The notes below the pieces were generated by a model, which was not told the DNA's origin, did not search any database, and saw only the letters and a list, made by a program, of their open reading frames with translations. Positions 50,091 to 62,430 of a stretch of 64,000 nucleotides of DNA are shown one piece after another. Source of the stretch: Fennellomyces sp. T-0311 (lineage: Eukaryota > Mucoromycota > Mucoromycetes > Mucorales > Lichtheimiaceae); assembly GCA_025266875.1 (NCBI GenBank), contig JALLLT010000009.1, positions 930,001-994,000 of the forward strand. The letters run 5' to 3'. A program made the position numbers and the translations under genes. Position 1 is the first letter of the stretch. Every line of letters starts with the position of its first letter.

Positions 50091-50114
50091 CCTCCCCTCT
50101 CTCTCTCTCTTTCC
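50091..50114 (+). promoter_or_regulatory. CT-rich tract before the GLT1 start codon
   Basis: A pure pyrimidine stretch dominated by CT repeats runs to the ATG at 50115. Such leaders are common next to highly expressed fungal genes. Confidence 0.4.
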
Positions 50115-53100
50115 ATGGCTTACAATACTTCATGGGCTGAAGCCATTCCTCCTGCGCAAGCCTTGTACGACCCGTCTTACGAGAAGGATTCATGCGGTGT
50201 CGGATTCACCGTCCACATCAAAGGTGAGCGGTCGCACAAGATCCTTAGTGATGCCAGTGACCTGCTTTGCAACATGACACATCGAGGTGCAAGCGGTGCC
50301 GACATTCGTGATGGCGATGGCAGTGGTGTCATGACGGGAATTCCGGACGACTTTTTCCGCATTGAAACCAAACGCGAGCTGGGTTTTGATCTGCCGCCAG
50401 AGGGACAGTACGCTGTCGGCAATATCTTTATGAAGGAAGATAACAAGGACGAAACCAAAGATGTGTTTGAGAGATTGGCCGATGCTTTGCAACTACGCGT
50501 TCTGGGTTGGCGCTCGGTGCCTCGCGATTCTTCCATTCTTGGCCCAGCAGCGCGTTCCAAAGAGCCCGCCATCGAACAACCGTTTGTCACCTTTAAGCAA
50601 GAAATGGATTCGAGACAGTTTGAGCGTCAGCTGTATGTCCTGCGCAAACACTCCACTCACACAGTCACCATGAAGAAGTGGTTTTACGTGTGCTCGCTGT
50701 CGTCCAAAAACATTGTCTACAAGGGCCAGCTCACGCCCAAGCAAGTGTACGCCTACTTTTATGACCTTGTCAATGTAAAATATACCACCCACTTTGCGCT
50801 TGTCCATTCGAGGTACACGTTATTCATTCAGTAGAAAAGGCACATCAGCTGACGTGTTCCATTAGATTTTCCACCAACACCTTTCCCTCGTGGGATCGTG
50901 CCCAGCCCATGCGTTGGTGTGCGCATAACGGTAAGCTTGCTTATCTCTGTAGCAGGTGACGTGTATTAATGAGATGCGGCAGGTGAGATCAACACCTTGC
51001 GCGGAAACAAGAATTGGATGCGGTCGCGTGAAGGTGTAATGACGTCTGATACGTTTGGCGATGAACTGGAGCTTCTGTATCCCGTCATCGAAGAAGGTGG
51101 TAGTGACTCGGCAGCGTTTGACAATGTGCTTGAGTTACTGGTTGTCAACGGTGTCTTGACTCTGCCCGAAGCAGTCATGGTGATGATCCCCGAGGCATGG
51201 CAGAACAACCCCCTGATGGAACCTGAGAAAAAGGCCTTTTATCAGTGGGCGGCGTCCATTATGGAGCCATGGGATGGCCCTGCCCTTTTCACGTTTGCTG
51301 ACGGCCGATATTGTGGCGCTTCCTTAGATCGCAACGGCCTGCGTCCTTGTCGTTACTACTTGACATCGGAAGATATAATGATTTGTGCCTCAGAAGTCGG
51401 TACCACGCGCGTCGATCCCGAGCTTGTTGTGAAAAAGGGTCGTCTGCAGCCAGGAAAAATGCTTTTGGTTGATACCGTTGAAGGCAGGATTGTTGTGAGT
51501 AACTCTTGTATTAGTCCCACAAGTCCTATGCTTAACGTTTGTAATAGGATGATAAGGAGCTAAAGTTGACAACCGCAGCCAAAGCCAAGTTTACTGAGTG
51601 GGTTGAGCAGCGTATTCATATCAAGGATGTTGTGAGCGCCTATGGTGGTAAACAGACGGATATGGCTTTGGATGAAACGACGATCCACACCGATCCACGG
51701 TTGAGAGCCTTTGGCTACACCCTCGAACAACTCAATCTATTGCTACTTCCGATGGCTTCTGAAGGAAAAGAATCTCTTGGTTCCATGGGCAACGACACCA
51801 CCCTTGCATGTTTGGCCAAGCAACCGAGACTCATCTACGAGTACTTCCGCCAACTCTTTGCACAGGTGACCAATCCACCCATCGATCCAATCCGTGAAGA
51901 AATCGTCATGTCACTCGAATGCTATGTGGGTCCCGAAGGCAACTTGCTCGAAATGGAATCGTCACAATGCAAGCGTTTGATTCTGCCCTCGCCCATTTTG
52001 TCCACCCAAGAACTGGCTGCGGTCAAAACCATGGATACACACTACAATTGGAAAGTGAACACTATTGACATTACATTTGCCCGCGAGGAAGGTGTGGATG
52101 GCTATCTTTCCGCACTCGAGCGGATCTGCAACGAAGCCACCAAGGCCATCGAAGACAAGTACAAAATTATTATTTTGTCAGATCGAGCCATGGGTCCCGA
52201 CCGTGTTGCCATTTCTTCATTGATTGCACTGGGCGGTGTGCACCATCATTTGGTACGAAACAAGCTCCGCAGTCGCATCGCACTGATGGTTGAAACGGGT
52301 GAAGCACGCGAAGTCCATCATTTCTGCGTTTTGCTTGGCTACGGCGCCGATGCCATCTGTCCTTATTTGGCGTTCGAAGCCATGCTCAAACTGCACCGCG
52401 AACGTGCCGTACGTGACCATCTGACGCCTGAAATGATCATCACGAACTACACCAAGGCTTGCGACAACGGTATCAAAAAAGTCATGTCCAAGATGGGAAT
52501 TTCGACACTGGCTTCGTACAAGGGTGCCCAGATCTTTGAAGCATTGGGTATCGATCATTCGGTGATTTCACGCTGCTTTGCAGGAACTGCTTCGCGTATC
52601 AAGGGCATCACTGTTGACACGTTTGCACTGGATGCATTGACATTGCATGAGTCCGGGTATCCATTGCGTAATCGCGTGCAGCCACTTGCATTGCCTGAAT
52701 CGGGTGAGTACCATTGGCGTGACGGTGGCGAGCCCCATATTGCGGACCCAGCAGGCATGGCCAACCTGCAAGATGCAGTGCGAACAAGTAACCAGGCGTC
52801 GTATGAGGCATACACTCGCAACGCATATGAAGCAATTCGACACTGCACGTTACGTGGTATGCTGGACTTTGATGACGAGAATTGCAAGGCTATCAGTTTG
52901 GATCAAGTCGAGCCATGGACGGATATTGTCAAACGGTTTGTCACAGGCGCCATGTCGTACGGTTCGATTTCCATGGAAGCACACTCGTCCTTGGCAATTG
53001 CAATGAACAAGTTGGGCGGCAAGTCGAATACCGGTGAAGGTGGTGAGAAACCTGAACGATCCATCCCCAAACCCAACGGTGACAATCTTCGCTCGGCAAT

Positions 53101-56100
53101 CAAGCAGGTGGCATCGGGTCGTTTTGGTGTCACTAGCTATTATTTGTCGGATTCGGATGAACTCCAAATCAAAATGGCACAAGGTGCAAAGCCTGGTGAA
53201 GGTGGTGAATTGGCGGGCGGCAAAGTGTCCGAGGAAATTGCCAGCACGCGCAAGACAACCCCTGTAAGTTATTCAGGATCTTTAAGAGAAAAATTGATCA
53301 TATTAATGGGACATGACATAGGGTATTGGTTTGATCAGTCCTCCACCGCATCACGATATTTATTCGATTGAGGATCTGAAACAGCTCATTTATGATCTCA
53401 AGAGCTCCAGTCCACGGTCCCGTGTTTCTGTCAAGCTCGTCTCTGAAGTCGGTGTTGGTATCGTAGCTGCAGGTGTGGCGAAAGCCAAGGCGGATCACAT
53501 TCTTATCTCGGGTCACGATGGTGGCACCGGTGCCTCGCGATGGACTGGTATCAAGTATGCAGGATTGCCATGGGAGCTCGGCTTGGCAGAGACCCACCAG
53601 ACTCTTGTGTTGAACGACTTGCGTGGACGTGTGATTGTCCAAACAGATGGTCAGATCAAGACTGGTCGCGATGTTGCTATTGCCTGTCTGTTGGGTGCAG
53701 AAGAGTGGGGTTTTGCCACAACGCCTTTGATCGCTCTCGGATGTATCATGATGCGCAAATGCCACTTGGTAAGCTTATACGCCCACTTTAAAAGAAAAAC
53801 TAACATAAAGAAATATGTAGAACACATGCCCTGTTGGTATTGCAACCCAAGATCCCGAACTCCGTAAGAAGTTTGAAGGCCATCCAGAACATGTCATCAA
53901 TTTCTTCCACTACGTTGCCGAAGAGCTCAGAGGCATTATGGCCAGACTCGGTTTCCGCACCATCAACGATATGGTCGGCCACAGCGAGTTCTTAAAGACC
54001 AATGATAGCGTGCGAACGTACAAGACTGCCAACCTTGATCTTTCGCCCATTCTGACACCAGCCCACACGTTGCGTCCCAATGTGGCTACATTCCACGTTC
54101 GCAAGCAGCAACACAATCTGTACAAGCGCTTAGACAACTACCTTGTTGACGAGAGCGATCCAGCACTTGAAAACAAAGAAAAAGTCAAGATCGAATCTGA
54201 AATTGTCAATACAGACCGTGCCGTTGGTGCCACCTTATCCTACCATGTCTCCAAGCGATTTGGCGAAGATGGTCTCCCAAAGGACACCATTCACTGCAAG
54301 TTCACAGGCTCAGCAGGCCAATCATTTGGTGCCTTCCTTGCTCCTGGAATCTTTTTCGAACTTGAAGGCGATAGCAACGATTATGTCGGCAAAGGCTTAT
54401 CTGGCGGTATTGTCGCCATCTATCCGCCGCGATCCAGTACATTCAAGGCACACGAGAACATTATCGTCGGCAACGTATGCCTGTACGGTGCAACAGGTGG
54501 TCGTGCCTTCTTCAATGGTGTCGCTGCTGAACGCTTCTGTGTCCGTAACTCGGGTGCCAGTGCTGTATGCGAAGGTGTCGGTGATCACGGCTGTGAATAC
54601 ATGACAGGTGGTCGTGTCATTATTCTCGGCAGTACTGGCAGAAACTTTGCCGCTGGTATGTCTGGTGGTATCGCCTATGTCCTCGATCCCGAAGGTCAAT
54701 TCAAGGAGAACGTCAATATGGAAATGGTTGAGCTCGAGACGATCTACGAAAAGGAAGAAATTGAACTAGTCCGTTCCATGATTGAAGATCATTATCATTA
54801 CACTGGCTCGCAAAAGGCGGCCGAAGTATTGGACAACTTCGAGAGCTATCTGTCCAAGTTTGTCAAAGTCATGCCAATCGAGTATCGGCACTTGCTTGAA
54901 AAGCAGAAGCAAGTCAAGACAGGTCAGACAAGTCTCCAGAGTGATATGACCCAAAAGAAATGCGAACCTGTCATTGAGGATTTGGAGGATAGTGTGCTCG
55001 ATGAAAAGGCAATCTTGGATCGACGGTCCAAACTCGATAAGCTGCGAGGATTTATGAAGTACAAGCGACGTGGAGATCCTTACAGAGATGCAAAGGCACG
55101 TGTTGGTGACTGGAAAGAAATCAATCATCGTTTATCGCGTCCACAATTGCATGAACAAGCTGCTCGTTGTATGGATTGTGGTGTACCGTTCTGTCAATCT
55201 GATACCGGCTGTCCAATTGGTAATATTATCCCCAAATGGAACGAGCTTGTGTACAAGGATAACTGGAAGGATGCCCTGGACCGTCTCATTATGACCAACA
55301 ACTTTCCCGAGTTTACTGGTCGAGTTTGGTAAGGTTTTTCTACTGTCACCGTGTCAATGGCTGCTATGGCGACATGAAGTACTCTTTTTTATGTATGGAA
55401 CGTCTTCTAATCGTACTTCTTTATTTGGATAGCCCGGCTCCTTGTGAGTCCAGTTGCACGCTTGGAATAACTAGTCCGCCTGTTACGATCAAGAGTATGG
55501 AAGCAGCAATCATTGACAAAGGTTTTGAGGAAGGATGGATCGTTCCGAAGCCACCAGCTCAGCGTACTGGAAAGAAAATCGCCATTATTGGTTCCGGTCC
55601 TGCCGGCCTTGCAGCTGCCGATCAACTCAATAAGGCTGGCCATACTGTCACCGTGTATGACCGTAACGACCGTATGGGTGGCCTTTTGATGTATGGCATC
55701 CCCAACATGAAGCTTGACAAGAGCGTTGTCCAACGCCGTATCGATCTAATGACCGCCGAAGGTATCACTTTTGTTCCCAATGCAAACGTTGGTGTCAACA
55801 TTGATGCCAACAAGCTGCGAGACGAAAGCGATGCATTGATTGTTGCGACGGGCGCTACATGGCCACGTGACTTGAAGATTCCCGGTCGAGACGCCAACGG
55901 TATCCACTATGCCATGGACTTTTTGCAAGCCAACACCAAATCATTGCTGGATTCGAATCTTCAAGATGGAAATTACTTGTCTGCCAAAGACAAGCACGTT
56001 GTGGTCATTGGCGGTGGTGATACAGGAAACGACTGTATTGGTACTTCTGTCAGACACGGCTGTAAGTCTGTGGTCAACTTTGAATTGTTGCCACAACCGC

Positions 56101-56669
56101 CAGATAAGCGAGCAAGCGACAACCCATGGCCACAATTTGCCCGTGTGTTCAAAGTTGATTACGGTCATGCTGAAGTCCAAGCCCATTTCGGTCGTGATCC
56201 ACGCGAATACTGTGTCTTATCCAAGGAATTCACCAAGGATGCCCAAGGCAATGTGACCGGTATCAATACGGTGCGTGTCGAATGGACCAAGGACGACAAG
56301 GGTCGCTGGAACATGAAGGAAGTACCTGGTTCAGAACAATTCTTTGAGGCGGATTTGATCCTGCTATCGATGGGTTTCTTGGGTCCCGAAGATACTGTGG
56401 TCAAGCAATTATCGATCAAGCAGGACGGACGCACCAATATTGAGACGCCCAAGAACAAATATAGTACATCGGTTCCTGGCGTGTTTGCTGCAGGCGATTG
56501 TCGTCGTGGTCAGTCATTGATTGTATGGGGTATCAATGAAGGCCGTCAATGCGCACGAGAGATTGATGTGTACCTCATGGGTAACACATATTTGCCAGTT
56601 GCTGGTGGTATCAATCGTCGTGTTGTCATGGAATCTAAACATGGTGCAGCAGTCGATGTCCGTGCTTAA
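50115..56669 (+). CDS. GLT1: Glutamate synthase (NADH), single-chain GOGAT
   Basis: Makes two glutamates from glutamine and 2-oxoglutarate. Seven exons (50115-50812, 50866-50930, 50983-51494, 51548-53263, 53322-53768, 53821-55328, 55433-56669) sum to 6183 nt, or 2060 aa, as in other eukaryotic fused enzymes. A propeptide of about 26 residues precedes the nucleophile Cys in [14 protein letters not shown]. The glutaminase domain includes [20 protein letters not shown]. The synthase domain has the FMN site and the 3Fe-4S cysteines in [17 protein letters not shown]. Then come the GXGXG beta-helix and a linker to the small subunit. That subunit has two Cys clusters ([18 protein letters not shown] and [12 protein letters not shown]), the FAD motif [15 protein letters not shown] and the NAD motif [12 protein letters not shown]. 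All junctions preserve the frame. Confidence 0.97.
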
Positions 56670-58413
56670 AGTTAATTGCTTGTCCTATATCTATACATTG
56701 TACAAAGTTTTCTTTTCTTTTTTATGTATGTAACAAAAATAAACTCAAGTTTATGATTAAAAATATAAATGATCATCGTACATTACTGCATAAAAAGTAC
56801 TTGCAGAGGATGACCCTTGTGCTTCAGAGCTCGAAACCTAACATTATGGTGACCGCAAGCGGCGTCTCTTTTCCTATTCAGCTGCCTAATGATAGTACCT
56901 TCATGACTGGATTCACTATATACAAATGAATGATAGATATGTTTAGGGCGGCCGGTAAACGGTGCTTCGTTGAGCGGTGCTATTATCCATGATGACGGCT
57001 GCTACGCTGAGCAATGTACAGAAGATTGTATGGCTAAGCAATTAGGTCTTTTGCGAGAACTAAGATCCAAGGTCATACGTTGGCCATGTATAGATATTAT
57101 GGCGAATATGGAGGGTAAATGGTTTGCACAATGAACGTGAAACGTCAAATCAGGCACACGTATCGGACGAAGCCATGAATAAAGTGGCAGTGATTGTTAC
57201 TTTTTGTACTACGACATTTTAATTTAATGCAGACAGTACGAAAGTGAATGATTACTCAAGTCTCCGGAATTGTAAGGGTAAAGCTCACTTTCGCCTAAGA
57301 GGTATTTACCTTTTAGAGTTGCTAACGGTCGTCAACGGGACATTATGTATGACGTATTTGCTGCAGGACCAGTTCAACCAGTTCATACCAGGTCCAGAGC
57401 GAAGGACCAACGTTGGTTTCCTGCATCCTCAGAAATCCCAACAAAAGAATCTGTCGAAGCGGGTACGCGTGCTTCTCATTGAAGGTTACTACAGATCTAT
57501 CATAGCCCATTTCGGCAGGACTGAGAGCAGTAAATTGGATAGTTTATTTCATATGTAGGTGCGCGTATCTGACAAGTGGATCAGTTAAAGAGCTTCATAA
57601 ATGCGTTGATAAAGATTGCAAAGCTAAAAAACAGGAAGAACAAGGGACCGTTCTTCGTACAGACTTGCGAAGGTATTTGCTGAGGGCCGGGTATCTACCG
57701 CTCGCTCATGAGTTTTTGTACATTTACTCGATCGAAAAACTCTTTAAAGTTGCTACCAGCTCCATCAATTCAGATCGTGCGCCATTCCAACGATTTGGGT
57801 ATACAAATTTGATTGATTCAGTGCTTGTAGATCGCTAATTGAATGGAAAAGTGAGTTTCAAGTGGAGTGACTTTGGAGATTTAAAAGTTACCAATGAGGA
57901 GCTCATGGGCAGAATGTCAAGAGAAGAAAAACGTGATCAATTAAGCCTTGTAAAATTAAACTGTTTCAGGCGCGCATGACTGTTAGAGATAAGATATTCA
58001 ATGATACACCCGTGGATGCTTGATCTTCTCCCCCAATATCCATCCCTACGCGCAGTTCATATTCTGTATAGCTATGATATTATCTATTGGACTCATAACC
58101 TTTATGTGCTTTTGCTTGAAAATTGATATAAAGCTGCTCAAACTTCGAAGTCGTTACTAAGGTTTTTTCACTCTCTGTAAGAGACAAACATTATGGCCAT
58201 TTAGTCATTGTGGTTGAAAAAGTACCAGAAGGCGAAACTAATGCATTTCGAATTGCTCAAGTTTCCAAATAGGCTGCTAATTTAAAGTAACTTTATTTAA
58301 AAATTATTGAAAAAGCAATTACACACTACAGTAATAAACCATCTAAAAGATTGCAGAAATAATGTGATATTCAACAATAGTAAAAGGCAGGTAAGTGACG
58401 AGACTCAAGTAAT
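56670..58413. other. Intergenic region with a broken coding relic
   Basis: No intact gene. The plus-strand stretch at about 57565-57840 reads HKCVDKDCKAKKQEEQGTV then LRTDLRRYLLRAGYLPLAHE and stops. After the stop a coding-like stretch continues (VSFKWSDFGDLKVTNEELM). The Cys-rich head followed by LRRxL recalls N-termini of some fungal transposases, but this is only suggestive. An open frame at 57244-57558 (104 aa) is not recognisable. Confidence 0.35.
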
Positions 58414-58834
58414 TGTTAAATCAGAGAGAGAGTAAATGTAAGAGACAAATATGTCAACGAGACTCAAAAAGGTAACTGATTTATTTCATATGTTTTGCTC
58501 TCTCTATTTATAATAAATGCTTATCCATGATGGGATTTCCTTAAGCCGGTGTTTCCGTGAGTGATGTGTAATGTCAACCTTATTATCATTGAGCAGTTAC
58601 GGATCGTGATGATTGATAGGATGAATGCTGACAGAACATATCCGTGAAGAGACGCGCTGACCGGAAGGTCGTGTCTATGAGCAACCTGATTGGCTGAGTA
58701 TTTGGTAAGCATGAAGCTCAACGTTCCGATGTCGGAAGTGGGAAGCGGCGGTAAGGATGGAAAGCTCTTATTCGCTGACGGACAGCATAGATGACAAAGA
58801 AGCTTGTTAGGGTGTGTTCATGTTGGATACAACA
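58414..58834 (-). repeat. 3' LTR of the gypsy element (421 bp)
   Basis: Starts TGTTAAATCAGAG and ends GGATACAACA on the plus strand. The first 128 bases match 63873-64000 with a single difference (GATTTA against GACTTA). Confidence 0.9.
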
Positions 58835-58848
58835 TTACCCCCCACCAG
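58835..58848 (-). promoter_or_regulatory. Polypurine tract
   Basis: Minus-strand GGTGGGGGGTAA abuts the inner edge of the 3' LTR. This is the usual position of the primer for plus-strand DNA synthesis. Confidence 0.7.
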
Positions 58849-59019
58849 GTTGAAGCAACCGTTGGAATGAGCAGATGGAGTGAAAGAGTGATGAAGTAAA
58901 GAATGAGAGTCAAATGAAATAAATGTGTTTGTGTGTGCACTTGTGATAAATCGGGAAGTCTGAAAAACTCAGTTATAAAACCCAGTGGGAGAAAATTGTT
59001 GCTTTGAGAAAAGACAACC

Positions 59020-61473
59020 CTAAGTGCGAGTGCGCTTGGATGAGCGAGTATTGTAGCGTGCAGGCTTAGCCATGCGTTTGCGTTTGTTTTGGCTAGGGTC
59101 GCGGCGTTGCCAGTATTTCTCAATGATCGTTCTGTCATTGAAGTGATGTGGTGGCTCCCACGTGTCATCTTCTTCTGTGTAGCCTTTCCAACGAACCCTG
59201 TATTGGTATTTGCCATTTTTACCTCTGTGATCCACAATGCTGAGCATCTCGTAAAAGTCATTGCCTGAGGCGATTGTGTCTTGTGAGATCAGCTTGATGT
59301 GGGAAGGTGGTATGTCACGTGCGAGAAGTGCACCTGTTTCATCCGTAAGGACGTAAGGACCACTTGATCCAGCTCGTCTGCCATGTACGGTAAAGGGTCC
59401 TTCATAACGGGCGTCAGTCTTTGACTTCCGGTTTACATTCAGGATCATGACCTTGCTACCGATGGGGAATTCTGAGAGAATCCGATTGTTCTTGGTGAAC
59501 TTTTTGCTTTGAGCTTCGTGTAAGGCATTGATACGCTCTGTGATTGCAGGAATGACGATAGATTCCATTTCCTCAAATCGTTTGTCTGAGTTGCGAGCAG
59601 CGTTCATGTCAGCCAGTTGTGTCTCGGAATAATCCTGCCAAGTGTTTGGTTGTCTTGCGAACATGAGAGAGAATGGGCGAGAGCCATGGATGGCTGCATG
59701 CTTCGAGTTGATAGCAAGCTGAGTAGCAGAAAGGTACAGATCCCAATCTGTTTTCTTACCAAGTAGTCTCTTGTTGAGAACCGACTTTGTGGTATGTACC
59801 CATTTCTCGGCGACACCATTGGCGCGTGGATGCCATGGAGTAACCAGGCGATGGTCTACACCGGAGTGTTCAACCACGAGACGAACAAGCTCATTTGAGA
59901 ATTCGGCGCCATTGTCAGACTGTAGCACTTTGGGCCAGCCAACAAGGTTGAAGACGTCGATAAGCTGTTTTGCGATGGTCAGAGAGGTTTTGTCTGGAAT
60001 TGCACGGAGTATGCAGAAACGTGAGAAGATGTCAACCATGACGAGAATGTAGTTGTTCCCACTTGGGGTAGTAGCATTCATATCGGCCAAGTCAATAGCC
60101 CAGTGATCGCCAGGACGATCTGCAGTGATTCTGCGTAGAGGTGAATAACCGTGTTTGCCAACGTTGAATCTTTGACATTCAGGACACTTAGCTACGGTGT
60201 TGAGTGCGTCTTGCTTTATGGTATTCCAGTGGAAACCGTCGCTATGCAACTCGTTGATAATGGCGTCAGTGCCAAAGTGACCGTTGAGATGAGCATTCAT
60301 AAGTAGATCGCTACGTGCGCTCTCTGGTGGAGTGATGTAGTCAATGAGTTCTGCTGCGCGTTGATTGTGCGTAGTAGTGGAAGAAGAGGCTTGTGTGCTC
60401 TTGTTTTTCCGAGACGAGATAAAGTCGCCTAAATAAGGAGAACGTGCGAAATTGCTGTCTTCGTCTGACACATTACCCCCCTCCAGCGCGTTCGACGGAA
60501 AGAGGCGACTTAATGCATCGGGAAGAATGTTGCGAATGCCAGGCAGATATACAACGTCGAAGTCGTAATTGCAAATAGTGTCGAGCCAGTTGACCATCAT
60601 TGGAGATGCTACCGGTTGAGTGTGCAGATATTGCAGGGACTTGTGGTCGCACATGACCGTGAGTTTGTTTTGCCAAGTGAACTTGTGGAACTTGGTCAAG
60701 CCATAAACAATCGCTAAAAGTTCCCGGCGACTAGTGGAATAGTTGCGTTCAGCTTTGTTCAAGGAACGAGCCATGAAGCCAATGTAGCGGTAGGTATTGT
60801 CCACGATTTGGTAGAGACAACAGCCGATTGAGTACTGAGAAGCATCAGTGGCCAAGTAGTAAGGCAAGCCTTCTACGGGTTGGCTAAGAACCGGTGCGGA
60901 TTGTAAGGCGAGTTTGACCTTGTTGAAGGCAATGGAATGCTCTTCAGTCCATATACCCTCAAGGCTTTTAGCCGAGCGAAGGGCGTCCAATGGCGCAGTG
61001 ATGTATGCATAGTTGGGAATGTGTTCCCTAAAGTAGCCAGTAAGGCCAAGAAAGGACATGATGTCTTTGCCCGTTTTGGGTTGCGGCCAATCCGTGACGT
61101 TACAGACTTTGCGTGGATCAGGCGCGATAATGCCTTCCTGAATGCAGTAGCCAAGAAGATAGACACATTTCTGATAGAAGCGTGCTTTGTCAATGTTGAT
61201 ACGAAGGTTGTATTCAGTCAGTCGACGTATTGTGCGAGAAGTTGCTTCAAGCAGCGAGTCAAAATCGTCACCCCAAATGATGGCATCATCAATGTAGAAT
61301 TGAGTCCGCTCGAGGTCATGGGTGATTGTGTGCAACGTGTGCATGTAGTGGCTGCTAGCACCTGCTAGACCAAAAGGCATTCTGGCAAACATGTATTGGC
61401 GATCATCGAAGGTGAATGATACCTTATGTTGGTGACCAGGAAAGATAGGTAGTGCCGTAAAGGCGTCGCTCAA
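59020..61473 (-). CDS. Pol, C-terminal part: RT, RNase H, integrase, chromodomain
   Basis: A continuous frame of about 817 codons. The reverse transcriptase palm is YFVLLDLSDAF, with the catalytic FYIDDAIIW. RNase H has YYLATDASQYSIGCCLY and MCDHKSLQYL. Integrase has the zinc-binding HHCC pattern (H-L-N-G-H ... C-P-E-C) and the DDE residues in HWAIDLADMN, QSDNGAEFSN and HPRANGVAEKW. A chromodomain at the C-terminus (YQYRVRWKGYTEEDDTWEPP) is the mark of chromoviruses, which in other fungi target heterochromatin. The start of this frame is not a real start; it continues from the frame at 61470-62999 after a one-base slip near 61510. Confidence 0.9.
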   Translation of the reverse strand: MSDAFTALPIFPGHQHKVSFTFDDRQYMFARMPFGLAGASSHYMHTLHTITHDLERTQFYIDDAIIWGDDFDSLLEATSRTIRRLTEYNLRINIDKARFYQKCVYLLGYCIQEGIIAPDPRKVCNVTDWPQPKTGKDIMSFLGLTGYFREHIPNYAYITAPLDALRSAKSLEGIWTEEHSIAFNKVKLALQSAPVLSQPVEGLPYYLATDASQYSIGCCLYQIVDNTYRYIGFMARSLNKAERNYSTSRRELLAIVYGLTKFHKFTWQNKLTVMCDHKSLQYLHTQPVASPMMVNWLDTICNYDFDVVYLPGIRNILPDALSRLFPSNALEGGNVSDEDSNFARSPYLGDFISSRKNKSTQASSSTTTHNQRAAELIDYITPPESARSDLLMNAHLNGHFGTDAIINELHSDGFHWNTIKQDALNTVAKCPECQRFNVGKHGYSPLRRITADRPGDHWAIDLADMNATTPSGNNYILVMVDIFSRFCILRAIPDKTSLTIAKQLIDVFNLVGWPKVLQSDNGAEFSNELVRLVVEHSGVDHRLVTPWHPRANGVAEKWVHTTKSVLNKRLLGKKTDWDLYLSATQLAINSKHAAIHGSRPFSLMFARQPNTWQDYSETQLADMNAARNSDKRFEEMESIVIPAITERINALHEAQSKKFTKNNRILSEFPIGSKVMILNVNRKSKTDARYEGPFTVHGRRAGSSGPYVLTDETGALLARDIPPSHIKLISQDTIASGNDFYEMLSIVDHRGKNGKYQYRVRWKGYTEEDDTWEPPHHFNDRTIIEKYWQRRDPSQNKRKRMAKPARYNTRSSKRTRT

Positions 61474-62430
61474 GTCAAGAAGAACGAAGTATTTGCATGT
61501 CGCAGTTTTCTGAAAATATCCTTGATAAGCGGAATCGGGTATCTTGAGACTTCACTAATGGCGTTAAGTCTGCGTGGGTCAAGACAAATTCTCAAGGATT
61601 TGATGTTCCCGGAGGAATCACGCTTAGGAATGAAGGTAAGAGGGTTGTTAAAAGTGTTGCCTGGAGGTGCAGGAACAACAACGCCGTCATCGATCCATTT
61701 GTTGATTTGTTCCCGAATTGCCGGCATTGCCTTATCGGGTAAGGGGTATTGCCGTCTATAGGCTGTTTCGCCTTCCTTGGTAGGAATATAGAGCATAGCT
61801 TCAGGAAGTGGACAAGATGCTGTACGAGGAATAGCAGCATTTGCATCAAGTAAAGGTTGTAATGCAGCAACGAATTTTGCATGTTCTTCAGGAGTGCCTG
61901 CTGGAGAATTGCTAGGCTCATGCAAGAAAGTAGTAGCCGGAGCTAACGGTCTGTTGGGTTTGTGCCAGCAATAGGCGAGACCTTGCAAGTAGATACCAAT
62001 GTGAGGCATAAGATCAGCACCGATGGAAATATCAGCATCAGCATTGAAGTCCATGACTTCGAAAGTGTGAACAGTAGTGTAGCCGTTATGAGAAATCTTT
62101 ATTTGGACGGATCCAATTCTATCTATCTGTAGCCCAGGGGCTGCGAGACCAATCTTGCCAACGGATGGCGTAACCAAAAGACCAAGACGAGAGGCCAAGG
62201 AAGGAGTGATCGCGCTAAACGTAGCACCGGAATCGACAAAGCCGAAGGTGTTTCTGTTTTGAATAGACAGACAGGTGTAAAAAGATTTAGTGTTTATGAA
62301 AGAATGTTTCACAAGCTCTGTAGAAGGCTTACACTGAGAGGAGACGTTGCGGAGGTCGGGCTCCACGTCGGACATGACGATGTCCTCAGGTGTCGCGGAC
62401 GACGAGGACGAAGCTACTTGGTAGCGTGTG
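61470..62430 (-). CDS. Pol, N-terminal part: aspartic protease and start of RT
   Basis: The protease carries FGFVDSGATFSAIT (the DSGA active site) and DISIGADLMPHIGI. A linker leads to the reverse transcriptase start with YPLPDKAMPAIREQINKWID and SLRICLDPRRLNAI. The frame runs into a stop just after KLRHANTSFFLT because of the slip near 61510. It is open upstream to 62999 and overlaps gag, so a gag-pol frameshift is the likely expression route (inference). Confidence 0.8.

Larger units (their letters stand above)
46549..50114. other. Gene-poor interval between IMP4 and GLT1
   Basis: Holds the IMP4 upstream region, a short F-box-like relic near 47812 and the GLT1 promoter. A 51-aa plus-strand frame at 46613-46768 is not supported further. 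Nothing else resembles a gene. Confidence 0.5.

Noticed and set aside
50091..50114. CT repeat before GLT1 as a microsatellite of special interest
   Set aside because: Pyrimidine-rich leaders are common in fungal genes; kept only as a promoter feature.
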